A DNA stretch of 64,000 nt from UMGS1883 sp045636425 (GTDB lineage: Bacteria > Bacillota > Clostridia > UMGS1883): NCBI GenBank assembly GCA_045636425.1, contig JAZTXM010000005.1, positions 39,563 to 103,562 on the forward strand, written 5' to 3'. The translations under genes were made by a program, and so were the position numbers. This document shows, piece after piece, positions 33,575-41,922 of this stretch. The notes under the pieces are model-generated. The model ran no database searches and was not told the DNA's origin. It was given only the letters and a program-made list of their open reading frames with translations. Position 1 is the stretch's first letter. Each line of letters begins with the position of its first letter.

Positions 33575-34309
33575 ATGAATGATAAAATAGAAGGAAGAAA
33601 TCCTGTGGCGGAAGCACTTAAAAGCGGCAGGAGCATTGATAAAATATATGTGAAGAAAGGCGACAAGCACGGAAGCATAATTCCCATTATCCGCATGGCA
33701 AAGGAGAGGGGAATTACCGTTACGGAAACAGACGGAAAGAAGCTTGATGAAATGAGCCTTACGGGAGCACATCAGGGAGTTATCGCCCAGTGTGCCATGG
33801 CAGAATATGCGACGGTAGACGATATTTTAAAGCGTGCCGAGGAAAAGGGAGAGCCCCCCTTTATCGTAATCCTTGACCGCATAGCAGACCCCCGAAATTT
33901 AGGCTCGATTATAAGGACGGCAAACTGTGCGGGCGTGCACGGAATCATTATTTCCAAGCACGATTCGGCAACGCTTACCGCCGTTTGTGCCAAGGCAAGT
34001 GCAGGTGCGGTGGAGTACACCCCTGTGGCAAGGGTAACGAGCCTTGCCAAAACTATTGACGATTTGAAAAAGAAAAATATCTGGGTAAGCGGTGCAGATG
34101 CTTCGGGCGACAAGGACATTTATGATGCCGACCTCAAGGGAGCTGTGGCAATTGTAATAGGCTCTGAGGGTGAGGGAATCAGCCGCCTTGTTTTGGAAAA
34201 GTGCGATTTCAAGGTGAAAATTCCCATGAAAGGTGACGTTAATTCTCTTAATGCATCTGTGGCGGCGGCACTGTTCATCTATGAAGCGGTAAGGCAGAAT
34301 CGAAATTAA
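33575..34309 (+). CDS. rlmB: 23S rRNA/tRNA 2'-O-ribose methyltransferase, TrmH/RlmB family
   Basis: 244 residues. SpoU (SPOUT) family: N-terminal substrate-binding domain (KIEGRNPVAEALKSG), then motifs ILDRIADPRNLGSIIRTA, GIIISKHDSATLTAVCAKASAGA, AIVIGSEGEGISRLVLEKCD and IPMKGDVNSLNASVAAALFIYEA. RlmB methylates G2251 of 23S rRNA; RlmB is the best match but related TrmH members cannot be excluded. Confidence 0.93.
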   Translation: MNDKIEGRNPVAEALKSGRSIDKIYVKKGDKHGSIIPIIRMAKERGITVTETDGKKLDEMSLTGAHQGVIAQCAMAEYATVDDILKRAEEKGEPPFIVILDRIADPRNLGSIIRTANCAGVHGIIISKHDSATLTAVCAKASAGAVEYTPVARVTSLAKTIDDLKKKNIWVSGADASGDKDIYDADLKGAVAIVIGSEGEGISRLVLEKCDFKVKIPMKGDVNSLNASVAAALFIYEAVRQNRN

Positions 34310-34329
34310 ATAATAAAGGAGTAATCAAA

Positions 34330-34587
34330 ATGCGTGCAGTAGTAACGGTAGTAGGAAAAGATAAGACGGGTATCATTGCAAGAGTCAGCGGGCTTTTTTA
34401 TGAGAAGAACATCAATATTCTCGATATTTCACAAAAGCTGATGCAAAACCTCTTTACCATGATTGCTCTTGTGGATCTGGAAAAAAGCACTCTTGGTATG
34501 GAGGAGCTTACGGCAGAGCTTGAAAAAGTGGGAAACGAGCTTAATGTGGCAATCCGTGTTCTCCCTGAAGAAATGTTCCGCCGCTAA
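34330..34587 (+). CDS. ACT domain protein (UPF0237 family)
   Basis: 85 residues, a single ACT domain (VVTVVGKDKTGIIARVSGLFYEKNINILDISQKLMQ). Members usually sit next to a PFL/UPF0210 gene; that gene is not present here. Probably an amino-acid-sensing regulator. Twenty bases after rlmB. Confidence 0.9.
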   Translation: MRAVVTVVGKDKTGIIARVSGLFYEKNINILDISQKLMQNLFTMIALVDLEKSTLGMEELTAELEKVGNELNVAIRVLPEEMFRR

Positions 34588-34637
34588 AGTGCGGAGCGTG
34601 GAAATCCCGTTATGACTGGTGCAAAGGAGGGATTTAA

Positions 34638-36908
34638 TTGAAAAGAATAATTGCATTTTTCATGGTGTTTGTTATATACTCTTGTGCCTCGGCATCGGGG
34701 GCGCCCCTTTATTCTTCTACGGAGGAAGAGATTGTAACAAGTGGCGTTACCCTTACGAGGAAGCAGCAGTTTTTCGGCTCTTATGCACTTAACATAAACT
34801 GCGTAACAGCCGATTTGAAAAATAAGAATTTAAGCCTTGAGCTTTTAAAGCAGAGCGGCGGCAGTGACAAGACCGCCACAGTAAAAGACCTTGCACAAAA
34901 AGAGGAAAACACGGTTGTTGCCATAAATGGGGACTTTTTCTCCGCATATAAAGGCGACCAGAATTTTTCCTTGGGGATTGAGGTTAAGGACGGCGAGCTA
35001 TTGCAGTCCCACATAAACGCCGATATGGCGGCAGGCTTTTTAAGTGAAAGCGCGCTTTCCTTTTCATACCTTACCTACCAAGGTGAGGTAGAAGCCCCCG
35101 ACGGCACAAAAATGCCCATAGCCCATATTAATAAACCCACCGACTATTACGGGGCGGTGCTTATGTACACGCCCGAATTTAATGGGGGTACTTCTCCGTT
35201 TCTTCCCGAGGGCGTCACGGCAGTTACCGTCGCGGATGATGTTGTGACGGCAAAGGGCGTAAGTCTGGGCGGAAGCATCCCCATTCCCAAGGATGGGTAC
35301 ATTCTGGTGATTGACGATAACATGACTCCGTTTCTGGAGTATAAATTTAACACAGGGGACGCTGTTAAAACAAAAATTGAATTTACTCCCTCAATTGAAA
35401 ATGTGGAGACTGCATTCGGAGGGGGTACACTTCTTTTAAAGGACGGCAAAAAAACAGAAATTACCCATAATGTTTCGGGAAATAACCCAAGAAGCGCTAT
35501 CGGAACAAACGAGGACGGCACGGTGGTTTATTTTATCACCGTTGACGGCAGACAAAACCAAAGCCGCGGCGTATCCCTTAGTGAGCTTGCCGATATATGT
35601 CTCGACCTTGGGTGTGTAAACGCCATGAACCTTGACGGTGGCGGCTCTACCCAAATGGTGGGAAAAACTCTTAAGGACAGTAGCCTTCATTTTATAAACA
35701 GTCCTATAGAAAACCGAAAGGTGATAAACGCACCTTCAATTCTAAGCAGTGCAAAAAGCACAGAGGCAGTAGGAGCTTTTATAGAGGCGGAGAATGACTA
35801 TGTTTTAACGGGGGACAGCGTAAAGCTTACAGTTACCCCCTATGACAAAAACTACAATAAGCCCTTAAAAGGTGCAGAAAAAATAAAGCTTGTCTTGGCG
35901 GAAGGAAAGGGCAGTATAAAGGATAATATCTTCTATCCGCAGGGAAGTCAGACCGCAAAAATCGACGCATACTGCGGCGGCAAAAAAACCGATAGCTGCA
36001 CCGTCAGCGTGATTGACGAGGTCAGCGGTATTATTGCACCCAAAGAGATACGGCTAAAAAAAGGCGAAAGCTACAAAGGCGAGGGGCAGATAAAAGTCTT
36101 TGATAAGCACGGAAAAACAGCGGTTGTCAGGGATTTAACCCTGCTTCAGCCAAAATTTGATTCCGAATTGGTGTCCCTTAGTCTTGATGGGTCGGTAAAA
36201 GCTCTGAGCGAGGGTGCAAGTGAAATTAAGCTGATACACGGGAATGCTCAAAGAAGCATTGAGGTTATTTGCGGAGATTATGAAATCGACGCCGAAAAGC
36301 CCGTTACGAAAGATTCAATGGCACAGGATTCCGATGCAGGCTTTGTATTCGATATTTATTCATCATCAAAAATGAACACCCTGTTTGACAGAGCCGCCTA
36401 CGCCCATAATATGAACGTACTGAAAAAGGCAGATGCCTCCGTTATTATAGGCGGAGATAAGCCCGAGGACCTTACTCCCGACAGTCTTAATTTAATAAAG
36501 ACCGATTCCTACAGCGAAAGTGATATTTTTAACTCCAAGGTTATTACAATAAAGCAGGATAAGGGCAAATTCTCCCGCGGAGAGCAATGGGAAAACCTTG
36601 CCGAAACCCTAAAGAGTGCGGCGGAGAATATCTTCATTATTTCCGATGAAGCAATGGGCTTTGTATCTGATATTGACCGCGAGGCGTTCCATAGCCTTCT
36701 TACCGAGGGGGCTGTGGAAAAGAATGTATTTGTAATTTCGGGCGGAGAGGAGAATTTCTGCCGCATTGCAGACAGTGTCCGTTATATTACCGTGGCAGAC
36801 CCCCGTCAGGAGGACAGCATTTTCCATTCGATAAAAAATGCATGTCGGCTGTCTTTCAGAATCACAAGTAATTCAATAACCTACAGCTTTAAGAAAATGT
36901 TTGAATAA
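34638..36908 (+). CDS. Secreted phosphodiester glycosidase (NAGPA-type) family protein
   Basis: 756 residues from TTG 34638 with AAGGAGG 7 bases upstream. Signal peptide in the first ~22 residues. The phosphodiester-glycosidase domain spans about 70-370 (VVAINGDFFSAYKGDQNFSLGIEVKDGEL, RSAIGTNEDGTVVYFITVDGRQ, NLDGGGSTQMVG near residue 330). An Ig-like middle (about 375-545) precedes a C-terminal ~190-residue domain resembling a worn metallophosphatase fold. Proteins of this family act in the cell envelope or spore coat of Bacillota; the substrate is not known. Own terminator follows. Confidence 0.85.
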   Translation: MKRIIAFFMVFVIYSCASASGAPLYSSTEEEIVTSGVTLTRKQQFFGSYALNINCVTADLKNKNLSLELLKQSGGSDKTATVKDLAQKEENTVVAINGDFFSAYKGDQNFSLGIEVKDGELLQSHINADMAAGFLSESALSFSYLTYQGEVEAPDGTKMPIAHINKPTDYYGAVLMYTPEFNGGTSPFLPEGVTAVTVADDVVTAKGVSLGGSIPIPKDGYILVIDDNMTPFLEYKFNTGDAVKTKIEFTPSIENVETAFGGGTLLLKDGKKTEITHNVSGNNPRSAIGTNEDGTVVYFITVDGRQNQSRGVSLSELADICLDLGCVNAMNLDGGGSTQMVGKTLKDSSLHFINSPIENRKVINAPSILSSAKSTEAVGAFIEAENDYVLTGDSVKLTVTPYDKNYNKPLKGAEKIKLVLAEGKGSIKDNIFYPQGSQTAKIDAYCGGKKTDSCTVSVIDEVSGIIAPKEIRLKKGESYKGEGQIKVFDKHGKTAVVRDLTLLQPKFDSELVSLSLDGSVKALSEGASEIKLIHGNAQRSIEVICGDYEIDAEKPVTKDSMAQDSDAGFVFDIYSSSKMNTLFDRAAYAHNMNVLKKADASVIIGGDKPEDLTPDSLNLIKTDSYSESDIFNSKVITIKQDKGKFSRGEQWENLAETLKSAAENIFIISDEAMGFVSDIDREAFHSLLTEGAVEKNVFVISGGEENFCRIADSVRYITVADPRQEDSIFHSIKNACRLSFRITSNSITYSFKKMFE

Positions 36909-36951
36909 AAAATCACCTCGCAGGTAAAAATCACCTGCGAGGTGATTTTTT
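36907..36951 (+). terminator. Terminator after the phosphodiester glycosidase gene
   Basis: 19-bp perfect stem (core ATCACCTCGCAGGT/ACCTGCGAGGTGAT) with a T6 run. Confidence 0.93.
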
Positions 36952-37054
36952 ATGCGTTTTGCTGTAGAAATCTTTGATAAACGTAATTTACACAGGGAAA
37001 ACAGCGTGTTAAGATGAGATTAAAAGAGAAAAAGTACTCTGAGGAGGTGTTTTT

Positions 37055-37882
37055 TTGGAATACATGAAAAAGAATGAATTTTTCGTCGGAATAGATTCCG
37101 ACGGAACGGCATTTGATTCCATGAGAATCAAGCATACTCTTTCCTTTATTCCTGCGGCTATAGAGGTTTTCGGAATAGAAGAATACAAAGAGCAGTTTAC
37201 AAAAATAGAAGAAAAAATAAATCTTTATTCGGGAACAAGAGGAATAAACCGCTTCCCCGGTCTTTTAATGAGCTTTCAGGAGCTTGAAAGCCGGGCAGGG
37301 TTTTCCGTGGGAGCGCTTTCTGATTTTGATGCATACATAAAATCGGGATTCCCCTTTTCAAATAAGGGGCTTGAGGATTATATAAAGGAGAATCCGTCAG
37401 CTTTTTGTGAAAAGGTTTTAGAGTGGAGCCTTCTTGCCGACAAGTATTTTGACAAGGGCTGTCAGGGAATCATGCCCTTTGCCCCCGTTAAAGAAACCTT
37501 GCAGAAAATGAAAAACGGTGCTGACATCATGGTTGTTTCCGCCGCATCGCAAAAAGGGTTGGAGCGTGACTGGGGTGAAAGCGGCATTGCAGAATTTGCC
37601 TCCTATATTGCAGGGCAGGAAATAGGCAAGAAAAAAGAACAGCTTCTTTTTGCAAAAAATGCAGGGTACTCTCCCGAAAAAATGCTGATGATTGGCGACG
37701 CCCCCGGAGATTTTGAGGCGGCAAGGGATGCAGGCACTCTCTTTTATCCCATAATCCCCGCACAGGAAGAAAAAAGCTGGGAAGAGCTTCGGGATAAGTA
37801 TTTTCATATGTTCATAAACGGCGAATATACCGACGAGGTACAAAATGAGCTGTACAACAAATTCATAGAAACTTTAAAGTAA
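37055..37882 (+). CDS. HAD-superfamily hydrolase
   Basis: 275 residues from TTG 37055 (GAGGAGG 7 bases upstream). Motif I VGIDSDGTAFDS (nucleophile Asp), motif II VVSAASQ, motif III lysine (GKKKEQLL) and motif IV MIGDAPGDFEAA are all present, with a helical cap inserted between I and II. A phosphatase of unknown substrate; placed 13 bases before a GH3 gene, so it may act on a sugar phosphate released by that enzyme (inference). Confidence 0.87.
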   Translation: MEYMKKNEFFVGIDSDGTAFDSMRIKHTLSFIPAAIEVFGIEEYKEQFTKIEEKINLYSGTRGINRFPGLLMSFQELESRAGFSVGALSDFDAYIKSGFPFSNKGLEDYIKENPSAFCEKVLEWSLLADKYFDKGCQGIMPFAPVKETLQKMKNGADIMVVSAASQKGLERDWGESGIAEFASYIAGQEIGKKKEQLLFAKNAGYSPEKMLMIGDAPGDFEAARDAGTLFYPIIPAQEEKSWEELRDKYFHMFINGEYTDEVQNELYNKFIETLK

Positions 37883-37895
37883 AGGAGAAAAAATC

Positions 37896-39524
37896 ATGCT
37901 TAATAAGATTTTAAAAGAAATGACGCTTGAAGAAAAGGTAGGACAGATGTGTGTCCCCATTCTTCAGTCAGACCACATTACCGAGGATATAAAGAAGGAA
38001 ATCGAGGAGTACAACATCGGTGTAATCCGTTACTGCCCCGATGCAGAGTTTGACAATGCCAGCGTTATTGTGGGCGAGCCCAACAAATATTTCCAACCGG
38101 GAGAAACGGCTGAGTTTATAAACAGCCTGCAGCGCATGAGCAAGCTCCCTCTTATCATTTCCGTTGACCAGGAGGGCGGCACCAGATGTGATATAAACCG
38201 CTGTAACGCTATGGTATACGCAAGCCATATGTGCTTTGGCGTGGCAGGTGACGAAAATCTTACATACGAGGTTGCAAAGGCAACTGCCAAGGAATTCCGC
38301 TCTATGGGAATTAATCAGATTCAGTCCCCCATCTGCGACGTGTTCCGCTACCCCGGCAGACAGACCATGAAAGCGGCTACCTTTGGCGATGATCCCCAGA
38401 GCGTGGCAAAGCACGCAGTTGCAATGAAGCGTGGCTTCAATGACGGAGGAGTAATTTCCATGGGTAAGCATTTCCCCGGCTACGGCTCCATTGCTACCGA
38501 TGCTCATAAGGGTACAGCCCATATTGTGAAAAGCGTGGAAGAGCTTGAAAAGGAAGATATCATTCCTTTCAAAGCTATTATCGATGACGGCGTACAGGCG
38601 ATGATGTCAGGTCACGTTATCGTTGATGCGATAGATCCCAAATATCCTGCTACCCTTTCCGAAACTATGCTTGGGGGATATCTCAGAGGAAAGCTGGGCT
38701 TTAACGGAATTATCATGACCGATGCTATGCGTATGAAAGCGATTCAGGATAACTACGGAACAGGCCCTGCCAGCGTTATGGCAATTAAAGCAGGCTGTAA
38801 TCTGGTTCTTCTTCGCGGCGATTTCAATCATTTTAAAGAAGGCTATGATGCAATTCTTGCAGCGGCAAAAAGCGGCGAAATCTCTGAAGAAGTTATTGAT
38901 AATTGCGTAATGAAGCTCCTTGAAACCAAGAAAAACGCAGGTCTGTTTGAAGAAAGATTTGCTGACCCCGAGGTTGCAGAAAAGACTGTGGGTTGCAAAG
39001 AGCATCAGGAGCTTCTTAAAAAGCTTGCGGAAAAATCCATTTCCGTGCTTAAGGACGAAGCGCTTCCCCTCTGCCCCAATGACGGCAAAAAAGTTGCGGT
39101 TATCACCTGTGAGCCTCAGAAGATAGCGGCGGCACTGGATGAAAAGCAGTGCGTGGAAATGCTTGAAAAGGAAATTTGTGCAATACATAAGGATACAGAG
39201 GGAATCGTAATCCGTCTCAATCCCGAAAAAGACGACATTGAAAAAGCCGTAGCTCTTGCAGAAAAAGCAGATGTTGTAATCTTAGGAATGTGCAGTGCAA
39301 TTATTTTCAAAAATCAGCTTGAGCTTTATAAGGAACTGGAGAAAACAGGCAAGACAATAATAGTTGTTGCTATGGAATCTCCTTATGATATCGAGCTTAT
39401 TCCCGAGGTGCAGGGCTATGTGGCAACTTATGGTGCCGCACGCGACTGGATGAGGGTTGCGGCAGAGCGTATTTTCGGAATGAACGAAATTAATGCAACA
39501 CCTGCAATAGAAATTAATTGGTAA
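37896..39524 (+). CDS. Glycoside hydrolase family 3 (beta-N-acetylhexosaminidase-like)
   Basis: 542 residues. GH3 N-terminal barrel with VDQEGGTRCD (about 90), GKHFPGYGSIATDAHKG (about 189-205; the Asp/His pair used as acid/base in NagZ-type enzymes) and FNGIIMTDAMRMKAI (nucleophile Asp). A C-terminal Rossmann-like domain (about 380-542) follows. No signal peptide, so cytoplasmic; likely cleaves N-acetylglucosamine-containing oligosaccharides, possibly in cell-wall recycling. Confidence 0.9.
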   Translation: MLNKILKEMTLEEKVGQMCVPILQSDHITEDIKKEIEEYNIGVIRYCPDAEFDNASVIVGEPNKYFQPGETAEFINSLQRMSKLPLIISVDQEGGTRCDINRCNAMVYASHMCFGVAGDENLTYEVAKATAKEFRSMGINQIQSPICDVFRYPGRQTMKAATFGDDPQSVAKHAVAMKRGFNDGGVISMGKHFPGYGSIATDAHKGTAHIVKSVEELEKEDIIPFKAIIDDGVQAMMSGHVIVDAIDPKYPATLSETMLGGYLRGKLGFNGIIMTDAMRMKAIQDNYGTGPASVMAIKAGCNLVLLRGDFNHFKEGYDAILAAAKSGEISEEVIDNCVMKLLETKKNAGLFEERFADPEVAEKTVGCKEHQELLKKLAEKSISVLKDEALPLCPNDGKKVAVITCEPQKIAAALDEKQCVEMLEKEICAIHKDTEGIVIRLNPEKDDIEKAVALAEKADVVILGMCSAIIFKNQLELYKELEKTGKTIIVVAMESPYDIELIPEVQGYVATYGAARDWMRVAAERIFGMNEINATPAIEINW

Positions 39525-39554
39525 ATGCCTGGGCTGCGAAAAAATGCACAGATC

Positions 39555-39741
39555 GCAAAACACAAAAAATAATAAAAATACGCCTTTTAAAAAGCGGCGT
39601 AACAAAGCGTCTGTTAAAGGTTGATGAAGGAATCCGTTTTCGCGGATTCCTTTTGCATTTTATGTGTTTTGCTATCCACGAACTTCACCCTCGACGTACC
39701 AACGTACGCCTTCGGGCAAGCCCTAAAGGGTTCAGTTCGTG
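39555..39741 (+). repeat. Structured intergenic element, copy C
   Basis: In the 358-bp gap after the GH3 gene. P0 GCAAAACAC (39555-39563)/GTGTTTTGC (39664-39672); P1 CACGAACT (39677-39684)/AGTTCGTG (39734-39741); P2 CGTAC-CAAC-GTACG (39695-39708); P3 AGCCC-TAAA-GGGTT (39719-39732). Inside P0 lie ACGCC/GGCGT and the GH3 terminator. The rest of the gap holds the ctsR promoter and no gene. Confidence 0.78.
39629..39654 (+). terminator. Terminator after the GH3 gene (inside element C)
   Basis: GGAATCCG, loop TTTTCG, CGGATTCC, then TTTTGCATTTT. Confidence 0.8.
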
Positions 39742-39803
39742 AATTCTGCACTATTTTTTCATCGCCCAAGAGGGCTGCGAAAAAATTTTTTCTCTAAACC
39801 TAT

Positions 39804-39856
39804 TGACATTTGAAAAAATAGGTGTTATATTAAAGTCAAAGAAAGTCAAAGTCAAA
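39804..39856 (+). promoter_or_regulatory. ctsR operon promoter with CtsR-box-like direct repeats
   Basis: TTGACA (39804-39809), 17-base spacer, TATATT (39827-39832). Immediately downstream AGTCAA occurs three times (39835, 39844, 39850 region), resembling the CtsR operator heptads RGTCAAA, although spacing differs from the canonical three-base gap. Self-repression by CtsR is the expected control. Confidence 0.8.
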
Positions 39857-39882
39857 TTATGAAGAAAAAGAGGTGTTTATGT

Positions 39883-40332
39883 ATGAATATGTCAGATATT
39901 ATAGAAAAAATGCTTTTGGATATGCTCAGGGAAGCCGATGGCACAGTGGAGATACAGAGAAATAACCTTGCAGGGGAGTTAAACTGTGTTCCCAGTCAGA
40001 TAAATTATGTTATACAAACCCGTTTCACACCTGAACGCGGATATATAATAGAAAGCAGACGCGGAGGCGGCGGCGGTGTAAGAATCAGGACGGTGAAAAC
40101 CGACAAAAGCACATATCCCATGCATATAGTAAATGCCGTAGGAAGCACTCTTTCCTATCGCACGGCGGCGGTCTTTGTGCAAAATCTTTTGGACTATGAA
40201 TGTATAACTCCCAGAGAAGCCCACATAATTTTAGGTGCGGTGAATGATAAAGTTCTCCCCTTTACCGCCGATGTAAGGGATGCCGTAAGGGCAAGAATTT
40301 TCAAAAGTATGATAACGAGTCTTATTCGTTAG
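39883..40332 (+). CDS. ctsR: Transcriptional repressor CtsR
   Basis: 149 residues from ATG 39883 (AGAGGTG 7 bases upstream; ATG 39859 lies before it). Heat-shock repressor of clp genes. MSDIIEKMLLDML start, winged helix-turn-helix with the glycine-rich loop ESRRGGGGGVRI used as thermosensor, and the C-terminal domain. First gene of ctsR-mcsA-mcsB-clpC. Confidence 0.95.
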   Translation: MNMSDIIEKMLLDMLREADGTVEIQRNNLAGELNCVPSQINYVIQTRFTPERGYIIESRRGGGGGVRIRTVKTDKSTYPMHIVNAVGSTLSYRTAAVFVQNLLDYECITPREAHIILGAVNDKVLPFTADVRDAVRARIFKSMITSLIR

Positions 40333-40350
40333 GCATAAGGAGGAATAAAC

Positions 40351-40821
40351 ATGTTATGTGAAAAATGCGGAAAAAGAAATGCAACGGTATTATATACACA
40401 AATAGTAAACGGAAAGAAAAGCTCTCTTAATATATGCTCGCAGTGTGCGTCGGGCGAATCGCTCTTTGATAATTTCGGCTCTCTTCTTTCTTTCGGAGGC
40501 AGAAGTGAGAGCAGCACCTCTTGCCCTGTCTGCGGTATGACTGCGGCGGAGCTTGCGAGAAAAGGCAGAATGGGATGCGGAAGCTGTTATGACGCCTTTC
40601 GTATTCAGGCAAAGTCAATGCTCAGGAAAATTCACGGGACGTCTGTTCACACTGCCGCAGATGAAAAGATTAAGGCAACGGAAATCGAAAAACAAGAGCC
40701 TTTAAGGGAAAAAAGCGAGCTTGATATTTTAAAGGAAAAGCTTGCAAAAGCCATTGCAGAGGAAAAATATGAAGAGGCTGCCGTAATCCGTGACCAAATT
40801 AAGAGCAAGGAGGGCAAGTGA
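40351..40821 (+). CDS. mcsA: Protein-arginine kinase activator McsA
   Basis: 156 residues with four CxxC pairs (CEKC, CSQC, CPVC, CGSC) that bind zinc and a C-terminal UVR motif (LKEKLAKAIAEEKYEEAAVIRDQIKSKEG). Activates McsB and modulates CtsR. AAGGAGGA upstream; mcsB begins one base after the stop. Confidence 0.95.
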   Translation: MLCEKCGKRNATVLYTQIVNGKKSSLNICSQCASGESLFDNFGSLLSFGGRSESSTSCPVCGMTAAELARKGRMGCGSCYDAFRIQAKSMLRKIHGTSVHTAADEKIKATEIEKQEPLREKSELDILKEKLAKAIAEEKYEEAAVIRDQIKSKEGK

Positions 40822-40822
40822 T

Positions 40823-41827
40823 ATGAATAAAAATATAAACGAAACCGATATTGCCGTAAGAACCCGAATAAGGCTTGCCCGAAATATTAAAAAAACGCCT
40901 TATCCAAGAAAAATGTCGCCAATACAGGCGGTAGAGCTTATAGAGAAAGTAAAAAGTGCTTTTGATAATTCGCCCATAAAGGACACACTTAAAACATACG
41001 AAATATCAAAGCTTTCGGAGCTTGAGAAAAAAGCCCTTATTGAAAAACATCTTATAAGTTCAGAGCTTTGTGCTTCAAAAGTGCCGTCTGTGGCAATAAT
41101 AAGTAATGACGAAAAAATCAGCGTAATGGTAAACGAGGAGGACCACCTGAGAATACAGGTTTTTGCCGACGGGCTTGACCCGCAGTCTGCGTATGACACG
41201 GCAAAAAAAATAGAAAAGCTTCTTTCGGAAAATCTCGCCTTTGATTATGATGATGAATTCGGGTATCTCACGAGCTGTCCCACCAATGCAGGCACGGGGC
41301 TTCGTGCTTCCGTAATGCTTCATCTCCCTGCGGTAAGTGCATCTCAGCAGGTAAATCCCCTTTTAAAGTGGGCGGCAAACCTGGGAATGACTGTACGCGG
41401 GCTTTACGGTGAGGGAAGCCGTGCAAGCGGAGCACTTTATCAGCTTTCCAATCAGATTACCATGGGAGTATGCGAGGAGGATATTATAAACCGATTTACG
41501 GCAGCGGCGTGCAGCTTAATCAGCGAGGAAAGAAGAATCAGTGCACAGCTTTTTGAGAATAATCCTTATGAAATAAAGGATAAGTGTCTGCGTAGTCTGG
41601 GGCTTCTCAAAAATGCATATATGATTCCCTCGTCGGAGGCCATGAATCTTGTTTCCAATGTTTGCATGGGAGCAAATGCAGGCATAATTAAAAATATAGA
41701 CTGTCAGAGCCTCAGAAAAGCCATGTTTTCAGCAATGCCTGCGACATTAAGCACTCATATGGAAAAGGCATTGCCTCAGGAGCGTGACATAAAAAGAGCA
41801 CAAATCTTACAAGGCGCACTACAATAA
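40823..41827 (+). CDS. mcsB: Protein-arginine kinase McsB
   Basis: 334 residues from ATG 40823 (AAGGAGGG 8 bases upstream). Phosphagen-kinase fold: RTRIRLARNIKKTPYP, YLTSCPTNAGTGLRASVMLHLP (catalytic loop) and VRGLYGEGSRASGALYQLSNQ. It phosphorylates arginines, marking proteins for ClpCP and inactivating CtsR. The C-terminal RDIKRAQILQGAL agrees with the family end. Confidence 0.96.
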   Translation: MNKNINETDIAVRTRIRLARNIKKTPYPRKMSPIQAVELIEKVKSAFDNSPIKDTLKTYEISKLSELEKKALIEKHLISSELCASKVPSVAIISNDEKISVMVNEEDHLRIQVFADGLDPQSAYDTAKKIEKLLSENLAFDYDDEFGYLTSCPTNAGTGLRASVMLHLPAVSASQQVNPLLKWAANLGMTVRGLYGEGSRASGALYQLSNQITMGVCEEDIINRFTAAACSLISEERRISAQLFENNPYEIKDKCLRSLGLLKNAYMIPSSEAMNLVSNVCMGANAGIIKNIDCQSLRKAMFSAMPATLSTHMEKALPQERDIKRAQILQGALQ

Positions 41828-41836
41828 TAAACCTAA

Positions 41837-41899
41837 GGGGACGGCTCCTGACAGCGAAGCTTTTGGCTTAGCTTGCGGTGCCAAAACAGGTCCGTCCCC
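41837..41899. repeat. GGGGACGG palindromic element upstream of clpC
   Basis: Nested palindrome: GGGGACGG (41837-41844)/CCGTCCCC (41892-41899), CCTG/CAGG (41847/41887), TTTTGGC/GCCAAAA (41861/41880). Single copy in the window. Similar GGGGAC...GTCCCC hairpins are scattered in Bacillota genomes; a REP-like mobile origin is an inference. It lies inside the operon between mcsB and clpC. Confidence 0.65.
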
Positions 41900-41922
41900 A
41901 AAACGGAAAGGGAGGATAAATA

